Assembly (NCBI GenBank): GCA_030248215.1
Contig: JASANG010002567.1
Span: 186,001-250,000, forward strand
Direction: 5' to 3'
From: Enoplolaimus lenunculus
Lineage: Eukaryota; Nematoda; Enoplea; Enoplida; Thoracostomopsidae
Length of the DNA: 64,000 nucleotides
The position numbers and the translations under genes are program-made. This document shows positions 54,961-64,000 of this stretch, one piece after another. A model generated the notes under the pieces. The model saw nothing but the letters and a program-made list of their open reading frames with translations. It did not search any database and had not been told where the DNA came from. The first letter of the stretch is position 1. Each line of letters starts with the position of its first letter.

Positions 54961-56249
54961 TGTTCGCACGTTTTCCGTCTTTTACATACGCCCAACATTG
55001 ACGAAAGATCCTTCCAGTCGTAAAATCACACAAACAAGCTTGCTTATTTATATATCGGTTTATATTACAACCTTCATAAGTGGTGATTATCCTTAAGATT
55101 TAATTTCCGTTTGCCAATGCGGACAAGCTCAAATGAAAGTAGATAATGGTACAATATAAAAGACTTAAAGATACAGCAACGTTACGACACATGCCCGACC
55201 GTTTGGTATGAACTCAAAATTGTAGCAAAAAAAGTTGCATGGCTGCGTAGCTTAGTGGCGAGATTAACGGACCGATAACTAGTACGAGGGTAACTAGTAC
55301 AAGGGTACAACTGGATATCCAACTCCGGCTTCCGTAAAAAATCCACACCAGGCTTCAGTATTCTAGACTGCAGGATATTTATTGCTGAAAAGCATATAAA
55401 TTTAATTATACTCTTATTTATGACCAAAATGACAATATTTGGCTCGAATTTGATTCGAAATGATAGATATAAGTACTTAAGAAACCCAGTTAATACTAGG
55501 ACCAGTGTAGATTACAAACAGTTCCGGTATTTCTCGGTATTCAGTTGAATCCTTATGTGTACGTCATGGGTCGAGCCCCAAAGCATTCGCAGCAAAATTT
55601 ACGCGATGGGTTCTACATAGTACGTACTGCTTAACTTAGAATTACATCAGGGCATAACGCTATACCTGCTAAGATCTGTACGCAGATCTTTTACGTAGGT
55701 AACAAGTGCTCATAATCATCGATGGGAGGTTTGAGTTCAAACGGAATCGAGACTGAAGACCGGGACCAACATCAGACAAACCGATCGTAAAATCTTCGTC
55801 TAAGTTACTTTTATGAACGTGGAATCGAAACATGTTTTTCGAATTTGTCTACTATTCAGCTAAACACTTTCTTACTACATAGGTCATGTGTTTTTTAATC
55901 TGCTATAAGAAGCTTTTCTAACCAAACCAAATTACTGCTAATTCGCCACGTATAATATATACGTAGGTAATTTAAAATACAACATACGTACTGTTCGTCG
56001 AGCGTTTTCCTTCGCCAGATAAAATTTTAAGTTCAACAAAACACGCGTAAATTATATAAATAAGAAGGAATGTAAGGACGAAATAAGAGCCGAGAAAAGA
56101 AGCTAACTTTCAGTAAAATGTTTGCGTCATAAATTTTACATTTAAACATATTCTTCACAAAGGGCAACTGAGCCGGAGAAATTGTTCCGACGTCTCCACA
56201 GAGTAGCGTCAGAATAAGTAGGATTAATCGAGAATTTGAGACGTCATAA

Positions 56250-56346
56250 CATAAGCAGCTGGAAAAGCAGGTCTGGCGTGTGTTCAAACTCTCAAGCTTA
56301 CGAATCCCTAAGCTAACACTCTACCACTCAACCACGCAGCACGCCG
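56250..56346 (-). mobile_element. tRNA-derived SINE fragment (family E)
   Basis: On the minus strand GGCGTGCTGCGTGGTTGAGT starts the tRNA-like head and GAGAGTTTGAACACACG is the B-box region. AGCAGCTGGAAAAGCAGG on the plus strand is the shared tail. Confidence 0.5.
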
Positions 56347-57827
56347 CCTCAACTTCGTTATATATTTCGGATTTGTCAACACGACTGCTCTCTGCTACCA
56401 AGGTGCTCCAGTGTTCCACACCGCGCTCAGATGGTGTCTGCACCATACAATGTTGTGGATCATGCCAAAAACCACATTTCACAAGGTAAAAATGGTAATT
56501 CTATTCAGAGCTGTCAAGCTGCAGCTTAAAACTGATCTACATGGGCATTAAGACTGAAATTAAGTTTGAAACAAAAATATTTTTTCATATGAACAAAACC
56601 TGAACAGCCACATCCGTAAATCATTTTGAAACCCTATATATAACTAATTTGGCCCCCACCCCAGTAAAAATAACAGGTACGCGACTGCTCTAATACACAA
56701 AACAAGCATGTTTCACGCTGCTTAAACACGGAAAATCAATCAAACTCCCAGTATCAACTCTCCGTTCAAATGATCAGTTTAAGGAAATAAACACAGGATA
56801 AATATATACTTAGAAGTCTATGTCGAAGTCATGGGAGGAAAATTACCTTGGTGTCGGGTATTGTACAATGGAATGCCTGAATGAACAGCGCGTAATACGT
56901 AAAAAGTGAACACGTAATATATACACATTGCACGGTTGCTATATATGCAATACACAGCGTAGTACACTGGTAAAGCAACAGTTATTTGCCAGTTCCCAAG
57001 TGCGATACATTATTAGCCCGTTAAAAGTTACAGGAAGCTTCGAACGCCCCCTTTTCTAATGCGTGTAAATGGTCGTTAAATGTTGTCTGCGACTACGTAC
57101 TGCTGGCCTGTTTGGTCAACTTACCTTCTTAAAAACATCAAAAAACTAAAAAGTTCATCGATATTTTACTCGTCGCGTCTTATGTCGACTATCATTTATA
57201 AAGTCATGCTATTTTGACAGACGTCTCTGCTACAGCTAGATTCCCTTGAGATGCGATGACTTAATCTGACTTCGTACTTGGTAATAAAAAATAATCTTAA
57301 AAGATGTTGAGCTGAAATTTTCTGATTTTTTTCTGGAATACCCAGACAAACACTATTCTAAAAACGTGCTCCAGTTAATTATTCTATGGTCATTTGCCAC
57401 AAGCTTCATTTTGCAAACCGATTCGAAGCTACATGGAATAGCCTTCCATCAAAAATAAACAACCAACCTCTCATTACTAAGTCCAATAGTGACGATTTTA
57501 GACAATCATTAGATAAAATGGGATTATCTAAATTTTAAGGCTCGTCTAGTTTATTTATTCATACGACCTTTCTCGATTCCTATTGCAGAAATAGTGTTTC
57601 TTTCAAATAGTATTGATTGCGCAAGATATATGAATATGCGGATATGTAAGCGGTTTAAACACTTCTGTTATCCCAAACAATTTATTGTTGGTAAACAAAA
57701 CCTATATCTTAAAAATTCAGTTCTATGATTATGCTAATTAATGTTATTAGTTATATTATTATGAACAATAAACGGAACGAAACGACATATATATTAGCTA
57801 ACGCAAGCAGTTGAAGCAGTGCTACGA

Positions 57828-57898
57828 TAGCTCAGTTGCTAACACCGTTGGCCGGTTAGCCAAAAGTCGCTCGTTCGAATCCAGCAGTGGTCAATTTT
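57828..57898 (+). mobile_element. tRNA-like SINE head
   Basis: TACGATAGCTCAGTTGC fits an A-box region and CTCGTTCGAATCCAGCAG a B-box. The acceptor ends do not pair, so this is a tRNA-derived repeat or pseudogene rather than a tRNA gene. Confidence 0.5.
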
Positions 57899-58097
57899 TA
57901 CTAACATAAAGATACATTGCGCAAAAGACACCACAACCTTACACTTGGTTAAAATCTATATAATTAAAGCTGCAGTGTGCCCACATTCGTATCTTAGGTA
58001 ACTTTCTAGCATTAATTTCATTGAAATGAAATCTATCAACATAGAGTACTAGCTATGCTTTTACAGTGTAACGTTCTAGCAACAGTAAATTATGTTT

Positions 58098-58262
58098 CTC
58101 AGTCTGAAAGGATCCGGGACATCAGACCTTTTTACAAAACAGCTAGAAACGCGGTCCTCTATAGCGGGGATCCAACTCTCTGCCTACGAATTTTAAGCGA
58201 GCACTCTTCTACTGCGCCACGTATTTTGCTTCCCCAACTACTTTTATCGTCGACTATATATC
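58098..58262 (-). mobile_element. tRNA-derived SINE (family E)
   Basis: On the minus strand GTGGCGCAGTAGAAGAGTGC is the head and GAGAGTTGGATCCCCGC the B-box region. On the plus strand CATCAGACCTTTTTAC and ATCGTCGACTATA are shared with the other copies. Confidence 0.6.
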
Positions 58263-58363
58263 TCACTTTACCTCAATTGTCAACAAGGTCATCCCTTGAC
58301 CGACCATTCTATTTTGAACTGGATACTTCGTTTACAGCGCAACAATTTACCATTGCGTCCACC

Positions 58364-58657
58364 TAGGTACAACCGGAGATGAAACATACCGGAGCCACAG
58401 CCAGAGCTGGAGTTCAACGAAACATGTCGGAGCCGGAGCCGGACCAGAGCCGGAGGTGAGGCGACATTAGTAAAAAAATGTGGTTAATCCGTTAATGTTA
58501 GCCAATATCTGCAATATGTTGTTAAGTTGTTTGGTTTTAGGCTAATTTTCTACGAACTTTCGCAAATTACTTCATGAAAATCTGTTGCACTACCGAAGCC
58601 GGAGCCGGAGGACGATTTTCTGCCGGAGCCGGAGGCAAAATTCCGGTTGTACCCTGG
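58364..58657. mobile_element. Family F element with CCGGAG hexamer arrays
   Basis: The ends AGGTACAACCGGAGATG and AATTCCGGTTGTACCCTGG are inverted. Arrays of GGAGCC lie at both ends. The centre (CCAATATCTGCAATATGTTG) is the reverse complement of the 16168 copy's centre. Confidence 0.78.
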
Positions 58658-58682
58658 TGTTCACGGAGTAGCCCCCATATAG

Positions 58683-58893
58683 TCTAGGTAGGAACCGGGA
58701 CACCAGACCTTTTTACTAAAACAGATGGAAAAGCGGGCCTCCAAAGCTGGGATCGAACTCTCAGCCTACGGAACCTTAAAGCAAATACTCTAGCTCTGCG
58801 CTACGCAGCCCGCTTCTCCCACTACTTCTATCGTCGACTGTATTTCAACCGTATGCTGTCAGCTAGCATGCATTCAGTGCACTGCACTATATT
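58683..58893 (-). mobile_element. tRNA-derived SINE (family E)
   Basis: On the minus strand GGGCTGCGTAGCGCAGAGC is the head, GAGAGTTCGATCCCAGC a good B-box, and GGTTCCTACCTAGACTAT the tail. Conserved sequence continues past the head and is cut at 58893 by the T-free tract. Confidence 0.65.
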
Positions 58894-59131
58894 GCGGCAA
58901 AACAAGCAGCACACCCAACCACCAACAAAGCCGCAGACAAACACACCCCCCAACAAGACAAACCAACAAAAAGAAAAAGCAAAAAAAAAAAAAAACGCAA
59001 AAAAAAAACCCCAACCCAAAAAAAAACAACCAAAAACAACAAAAACAAAACCCAAAAAAAAAAAACAACCAAAAAAAAAAACACCAAACAAAAAAAACAA
59101 CAACAAAACCAAAAAAAACCACCCCCACACC
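58894..59131. repeat. 238-bp tract with no T on the plus strand
   Basis: From 58894 to 59131 the plus strand has no T and very few G, being almost only A and C, with A runs of 8-14. It separates TATATTGC from GTGCCCATAAAACGGACAAC, which lie close together in the related repeat at 23205-23235. Open frames on both strands here are low-complexity artefacts. Confidence 0.85.
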
Positions 59132-59280
59132 TGTGCCCATAAAACGGACAACCATGTCTCGCACATGCTTGGTTAGGTTTTAATCACTACGCGGATGTCG
59201 TAAAATATAATAAAGTTTTTACTTGCTAATAGACACTTAAAATACTTTTCACTGAAAAAACTTGAGCACCGACGAACTCG

Positions 59281-60549
59281 TCATATTTTAGCTTGGTATA
59301 TCATATTTTCAACACTAAAATATACCATTTCGAATACAAATACGCTGTAACTCAAATACATCAGTAGGCTTATCTCGCGAATCATTGTTCTGTAGGACAT
59401 TATCGAAATAGTAGTTTTCACCATCTCACGAAGTCCAGTAATTGCCGAAGATCGATCCGCCATGAGTGTGTAAATACCTGATTGTACCATTGCAGAATTA
59501 AAAAATGAAAGACGTTTAAAATTTTTAAATTGAAACGGCAGCAACGCGAATGTTTTCATTTCGAGCGAAGCATCAGTCGGGGTGGTTTGACGCAAGTGAG
59601 GGAAAGCATTTGTCAAATACTTCACAATCAGAGGTGGTAATTCCGGTGCAATGTACCCATGCTGTGTCGAAAGGGTTCTAATAAACTCGAAGTATGGTAA
59701 AGTTTCGATATTAGCGTTTCTGGCAGAGATCAGTGGCACCAAATTGAACGAATTTGAAGTATTATTATAGGTGAGAACTTTGTACGTGTTTAACATACCT
59801 GTGATATCTGATGATTGTTCGATGTTGCCTAGAGGATTTTGGTCGCTTTGACTGAGGTTGTCATAAAACGCTTTTTTATACATTTTTAGTGTTGTTGAAG
59901 AACAAATTGACAATAACAACAAATGCGTCAGAATGCAACTACGCGTTGCGGTATGTGATGTAGTTTGTACTATCTGAGTCAGTTTACCAATACGAAAATG
60001 TTGCATATACCATACTGTGGAAAAGTTATAAGCGGATCCTTCTATAATTGTATCTGATTGTTTTTTGTAGCAAATTGTGGGACGACTGCTAAATAAATAA
60101 CAGTATACCATTGCTGTAGAAGCAAAACTTAAAAACAACGCCAATATTAACATTTTACTCGATACAACACGAGATGGGTCGTATTCGTAGTATTGTGGCA
60201 ATGGATTTATAACGACCTTGGTTCGCTCCATCATAACTGGCAGAGTTAAAAAATTTGCCTCGTCAAATCTACGAACATTTAACGAATATAAGGGCGGACC
60301 GATGTCGACGTGGTTTTCAATTTGAATTCTTGTAGAATGATTGAAATCTTGGAAAAAATACTCGCTATCGATGTAGTATTTTGAAACTGTTTCGTTTGCG
60401 GTTGCGAAAAATTCAATCATTTCCGCCAAAATTTGCGAGTAGAAACCGAAATTTAAGCGTGACGTAGCGATCGACCCGCTTGGTGCTTCTACTGATTCTG
60501 CTGTTACCCACCACGGCCTGTATGTATTGGTAAACGCGATAAATTTCAT
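59281..60549 (-). CDS. Divergent ionotropic receptor-like channel (iGluR superfamily)
   Basis: A single open exon on the minus strand encodes 422 residues from the first ATG. An acceptor (TGCATTTCAG) precedes position 60572 in an open frame, so a 5' exon carrying a signal peptide may exist upstream. The order of parts fits an ionotropic receptor. A first ligand-binding lobe (about 1-125) contains NFGFYSQILAEM and VDIGPPLYSLNVRRF, the lobe pattern of iGluR-like receptors. A membrane segment follows at about 132-153, then a candidate pore loop (165-200) and a second membrane segment (about 203-222) starting with Arg. The second lobe contains ALLPFQFKNFKRLSFFN and a MVQSGIYTLM segment like the family's 'esGi..W' helix. 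A last membrane helix (YSVFVFEMVYFSVE) ends with the usual Phe/Glu pattern. The family includes chemosensory receptors; ligand and expression cannot be told from sequence. No close family member is recognised by eye. Confidence 0.6.
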   Translation of the reverse strand: MKFIAFTNTYRPWWVTAESVEAPSGSIATSRLNFGFYSQILAEMIEFFATANETVSKYYIDSEYFFQDFNHSTRIQIENHVDIGPPLYSLNVRRFDEANFLTLPVMMERTKVVINPLPQYYEYDPSRVVSSKMLILALFLSFASTAMVYCYLFSSRPTICYKKQSDTIIEGSAYNFSTVWYMQHFRIGKLTQIVQTTSHTATRSCILTHLLLLSICSSTTLKMYKKAFYDNLSQSDQNPLGNIEQSSDITGMLNTYKVLTYNNTSNSFNLVPLISARNANIETLPYFEFIRTLSTQHGYIAPELPPLIVKYLTNAFPHLRQTTPTDASLEMKTFALLPFQFKNFKRLSFFNSAMVQSGIYTLMADRSSAITGLREMVKTTISIMSYRTMIREISLLMYLSYSVFVFEMVYFSVENMIYQAKI

Positions 60550-61084
60550 TTTTGATTTATTTTTAAAACAAGCTGAAATGCACAAAAAATTACAGATTAA
60601 AAGAGTTTTTATATTCGGGCAACCGTACAATTTTGTACAGTATGTAAACAACGCTTGACTATCCGTAAGATAGTCAAAGCTTGAACACAACTGAGATATA
60701 GTCGGCACCAAATGTAAATTTGGTTATTCTCAGTGAAAGAGACTTGCAATATGGTTCGCAAACATGCGGAAAAATTCTAATGCTCCTAAGTCTAAGCCTA
60801 AGCCTACTTTGTAAAAGCACCCTACTTAAAACACTATGGTTTTATTTTACTAACTTCTTTAAGCATAAGTGTACTAAATATTGAGTAAACGTTTGCTTAA
60901 AAATGTTAGTAAGTAAAACTACTACTGTCATTTTCTTATAAAGTAAGTAAATGTAAAGCTAAAAATTTTGTGTTTGCTAAAAATTATGTAAAACTTTGCC
61001 AAGCACCATAGTAAGTAAAACCGACACTTAATTCTGCTACAGTTTTACTTAATTTTAAGCATAATTTTTTAGTGAGTAAGCCTA

Positions 61085-61229
61085 AACCTAAGCGTCAGAA
61101 TGAACGTATTCCTAAGCCTAAACTTTTAAGCATAAAGCCTAAGCCATGCAAAAAAATAATGTAAAGCTTAAGCTTATTCTTCTCTAGTCCCACAGAAAAA
61201 CATTCCACCTCTGATCTTTGCATGGGCCG
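61085..61229 (+). mobile_element. Family A relic
   Basis: CCTAAACCTAAGCGTCAGAA and CCTAAGCCTAAAC arrays are followed by an intact right end (CTCTGATCTTTGCATGGGCC). The left end is replaced by other sequence. Confidence 0.6.
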
Positions 61230-62291
61230 GGAAATTGCAGCCAGAGGAAGCGCAAAAACATTAGCGTTGCATGGCCCCCGCACCACAGACTTTTAGATTC
61301 GTCGCTGGACTTTTGCAAATGGACATATCTCGCTTAATGTCCTTCCCAAAAACTGGACCTACCCCCAAGGGCGTCCTCAACGGGGCATTGGGGGCTGTGT
61401 CCCCCCAAATTTGGCCGGTGCCCCCTCACTAGATTCGGTCTAAAATAAATTGTAATTTTAGGGCACGGTAAAAAATGCCGCAGCCGGAGCTGGAGGCGAC
61501 GCCAGAGGTATTAAAGCTAAAAAGTTAAAAAATGTTTAATATGCTAATTTTGGCAAATATTTGTATAGCATAGTAAAAATCTTAGTTTTAGGCATTATTT
61601 GTAGCAACTTTAATAGGACAATTTTTTAAAAATCTTTTCGTATATTAAAATCAAACTCGCTATAACGATAGGTACAATTTTGTTAAACTATTAACGAAAT
61701 TCTCACTACTATCGATTAAATTGCTATGACCTCAGGCAAATTTTTTGCCTCGGAACCAATGCTGGATGACTATCTTCCGTTGTGCCCGGTAGTGTACTGA
61801 ATTTAGCTGCTGTTCACATGGAGAAAAATTAACTGTTTACTGTCACAATACAAGATCTATAGATATTGTTCAAATCTACTCAAAGATAAGCTTTGTAAAA
61901 TAAGCATGATTAAATTTATAGTTTTTATTGTTCAGCTTTATGAAATTTGAGCACATTGCAAAAATTTAAACGGTATTGTCAATAAGACGCTAACAATTTA
62001 CAAATTAAAAAGATATGTGAGAAACGTTTCGGGCAATTGGAATAATATATTTACGCTCCTAATTTGACAAGCTGCAACCTAGAGAATGTTGCATGTTGTT
62101 TACGGATCATTCACGTAATATTAATGCGCGCGTAGTTGTAAAAATTGTCCCCAACTCCTTAGGACCAATGTCAAAAATGATGCTATAGGGCCTGATAACA
62201 TCACCACCCTGTATTATAGATAGCCGGTTTTGTCCTGACAGTGTTCCAAGCGAGTAAGTAGGGTCAAAACAGAGTCCCTATGTAGGGACTA

Positions 62292-62437
62292 CACTGCCAA
62301 AAATGGGGAGTCAAATTAACTCTCTTCGAAAATCCTTTCGAATTTGACTCAGGCGGAGTCGAATTTTGACTCAGTTTGCGTAGTCAGGAAAAGCCTATTT
62401 CGGAGAGAGTCAATTTGACTCACCGTTTTTTGCAGTG
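62292..62437. mobile_element. Family O element with internal deletion, TA duplication
   Basis: The ends CACTGCCAAAAATGGGGAGT and CACCGTTTTTTGCAGTG are inverted, with TA on both sides. The left arm is shortened compared with 41079. Confidence 0.78.
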
Positions 62438-62593
62438 TAGGTACTGATAAAACACAGACTCTCGTTACAGCATTGTTTCGCGAAATACTTTTTAATTTTT
62501 TTGTGCATAGCTTCTGCCAAAACAAATGTATAACTACAGTAACTTCGAACAGTGTCTCGTTAAGGACAAAACAACACAAACACTTTGGTTTAC

Positions 62594-62815
62594 CGCATAT
62601 CCAGTGCCATTGCGGCGATTGTTACGTGTTCACAGTATAACGGCACTCTGTTAGAAGGATCTATTGTTTTGTTGTACATTTGGTTAGCATAAACTATCAC
62701 AAGGAAATTCAAAATTATTTCAAACGCTTGTATAAAAACCACAAATACAAAAACTACAGCGAAACCCTCTTCCGTTTGGCAGTAGTTGCTGCCTAAAGAC
62801 TTTGCGTTGCCCCTG
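62594..62815 (-). CDS. Possible exon of an unidentified membrane protein
   Basis: An open minus-strand segment lies between a plausible acceptor (TTCGAATACAG) and a donor (ATGCG then GTAAACC). It encodes a Cys-containing stretch, a hydrophobic helix of about 26 residues (FVFVVFIQAFEIILNF) and a tail with NQMYNKTIDPSNRVPLYC. It could belong to a gene continuing beyond the right edge or to a 5' part of the receptor-like gene. I do not recognise the family, and it may be chance. Confidence 0.25.
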
Positions 62816-63309
62816 CTGTATTCGAACAATGTCAGGACAATCCTGATTATAAAGTTCGATGGGTGTTGTCACAGAACCTAATTATATCTCCTTTTGATAC
62901 TAGCTTTAAAGGGGCAGTCGGACAAATTTTTACAATTGCGCTTGTTCACGTGGATGACCTATTAAGCGCATCATTAGTTCTAGTTAGTAGCCATATGTTT
63001 GCCATTTTTGTACCTAAGTCTCAGCTTCTAGAGTTCCGGATTCCTAGTGTCCGAATCTTTCAATTTCGCAGCGGACGTAACACTATCAAAGCCGGAAGAA
63101 TTTACTAGGCTAGTGGAGGCTAAACCAACAATTCTAACTTTTGTGTTTTTTGCGGGCTGACTAAAGAGGCCAGACCGGATCGTCCGCCATATAATGTATG
63201 ATTTGAAGGAAATATTGACAGCGAAGCGAGCGAAGCCTCAGACACTGCTGTCTTTCTTCAGCACAAAACTTCAGTTTTTGGAGTCTGTCTGGACATATTT
63301 TGCAACTTA

Positions 63310-63868
63310 CTTTTTGCTATACATACACTTACCGTGCACATAATGACACATCGTAGGCAAAATTCTTTGAAACTGGAACCGTGGAAAAACTAGCGAGCGA
63401 AGATCGGGACGTAATTTTAGCATATATCTAATGTGACTCACGGCACATTTACTGATTCTGATTGGAGGCTATGGAAGGGCCGACCATTGTCACCCTCTTG
63501 GCACGCATGTGGTTCTTAAGTTTTAGAATACCTATTACAAGCTAGTAACAGATGCTACATACCTCGGGAATGCCGTTGGTTAAGCAAACTTTTTGCTATA
63601 CATACACTTAACGTGCACATAATGACACATCGTAGGCAAAATTCTTTGAAACTGGAACCGTGGAAAAACTAGCGAGCGAAGATCGGGACGTAATTTTAGC
63701 ATATATCTAATGTGACTCACGGCACATTTACTGATTCTGATTGGAGGCTATGGAAGGGCCGACCCTTGTCACCGTCTTGGCACGCCTCTGGTTCTTAAGT
63801 TTTAGAATACCTATTACAAGCTAGTAACAGATGATACATACCTCGGGAATGCCGTTGGTTAAGCAAAC
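63310..63868. repeat. Two-copy tandem duplication, period 279 bp
   Basis: The segment starting CTTTTTGCTATACATACACT and ending GCCGTTGGTTAAGCAAAC occurs twice head to tail. Only a handful of substitutions separate the copies, so the event is recent or conserved by exchange. No coding content is visible. Confidence 0.93.
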
Positions 63869-64000
63869 GGTACTGATTAAGTTTTTTAGTTTTATTATCC
63901 TTTTGGGCCCCCTGTATTTGTGCGAAAATCGGTTCGAGTCCCATCTAGAGTTGAGTATGTGATAATTTCATCCTGGTAGCGATTAACAAACTGTTTAACT

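Larger units (their letters stand above)
54961..59280. other. Intergenic DNA between CHMP6 and the receptor-like gene
   Basis: It holds the CHMP6 promoter region (above 54960, minus strand), tRNA-like words at 55235 and 55730, family E SINEs (56250, 58098, 58683), a tRNA-like sequence at 57828, family F (58364) and a T-free tract. The stretches 55030-55220, 55780-56240 and 56370-57820 show nothing recognisable. Confidence 0.6.
60573..64000. other. Right-hand intergenic DNA
   Basis: Apart from a possible exon (62594-62815) no coding sequence is defended. It holds a family A relic (61085-61229), GGAGCTGG words near 61480, family O (62292-62437) and a 279-bp tandem duplication (63310-63868). 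The stretch 61500-62280 shows nothing recognisable. Confidence 0.55.

Noticed and set aside
57828-57898. Functional tRNA gene
   Set aside because: The 5' and 3' ends are not complementary, so no acceptor stem forms.
58828-59176. Lys/Pro-rich and Phe-rich open frames
   Set aside because: They are shadows of the A/C-only tract and part of a SINE.
1-64000. LINE or retrovirus-like coding sequences, or a transposase gene
   Set aside because: No reverse transcriptase, integrase or DDE transposase motif was seen in any frame; all mobile elements found are non-coding.

Overview
This looks like a gene-sparse, repeat-rich stretch of an invertebrate nuclear genome, most likely a nematode or a close relative. 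The reasons are small exons with GT-AG introns, an AT-rich background, a secreted peroxidase with an N-terminal ShKT domain (an architecture known from nematodes), and dozens of short arrays of CCTAAG/TTAGGC, the hexamer of nematode telomeres. An NFAT-type Rel gene, absent as far as I know from Caenorhabditis, would point to an early-branching nematode. The species assignment is inference.

Five host genes can be modelled. A four-and-a-half-LIM (FHL-type) protein lies at 8168-12872 (+). An NFAT-like transcription factor lies at 16987-27320 (+) in nine coding exons. A ShKT plus animal haem peroxidase lies at 38541-47188 (+) in eight exons. The ESCRT-III subunit CHMP6/Vps20 lies at 52027-54960 (-) in six exons. 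A divergent ionotropic-receptor-like channel lies at 59281-60549 (-). In the four multi-exon models the intron phases match and no stop interrupts the joined frame. The genes show no shared pathway, and I see no operon-like spacing. A sixth possible exon, with one membrane segment, lies at 62594-62815 (-).

The rest, both introns and intergenic DNA, is a mosaic of short non-coding elements with terminal inverted repeats, many nested in one another. I see no transposase, reverse transcriptase or virus-like gene. The commonest families (A and B here) are about 180-215 bp, have 8-bp target duplications as in the hAT superfamily, and carry two arrays of the telomere-type hexamer. Families I, J and K also show 8-bp duplications. 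Family G (about 655 bp) has 3-bp duplications and clusters of a near-palindrome, ATATCATATGATAT. Family O has TA duplications and GAGTCAA arms. Family F and its relative carry GGCTCC or GGAATC arrays. One 681-bp inverted-repeat element holds about 12 copies of a GC-rich 41-bp minisatellite. Several tRNA-derived SINE-like sequences are also present.

The most distinctive theme is the set of small inverted-repeat elements whose interiors are built from short tandem words, including the telomere-type hexamer, and which spread those words through introns and intergenic DNA.
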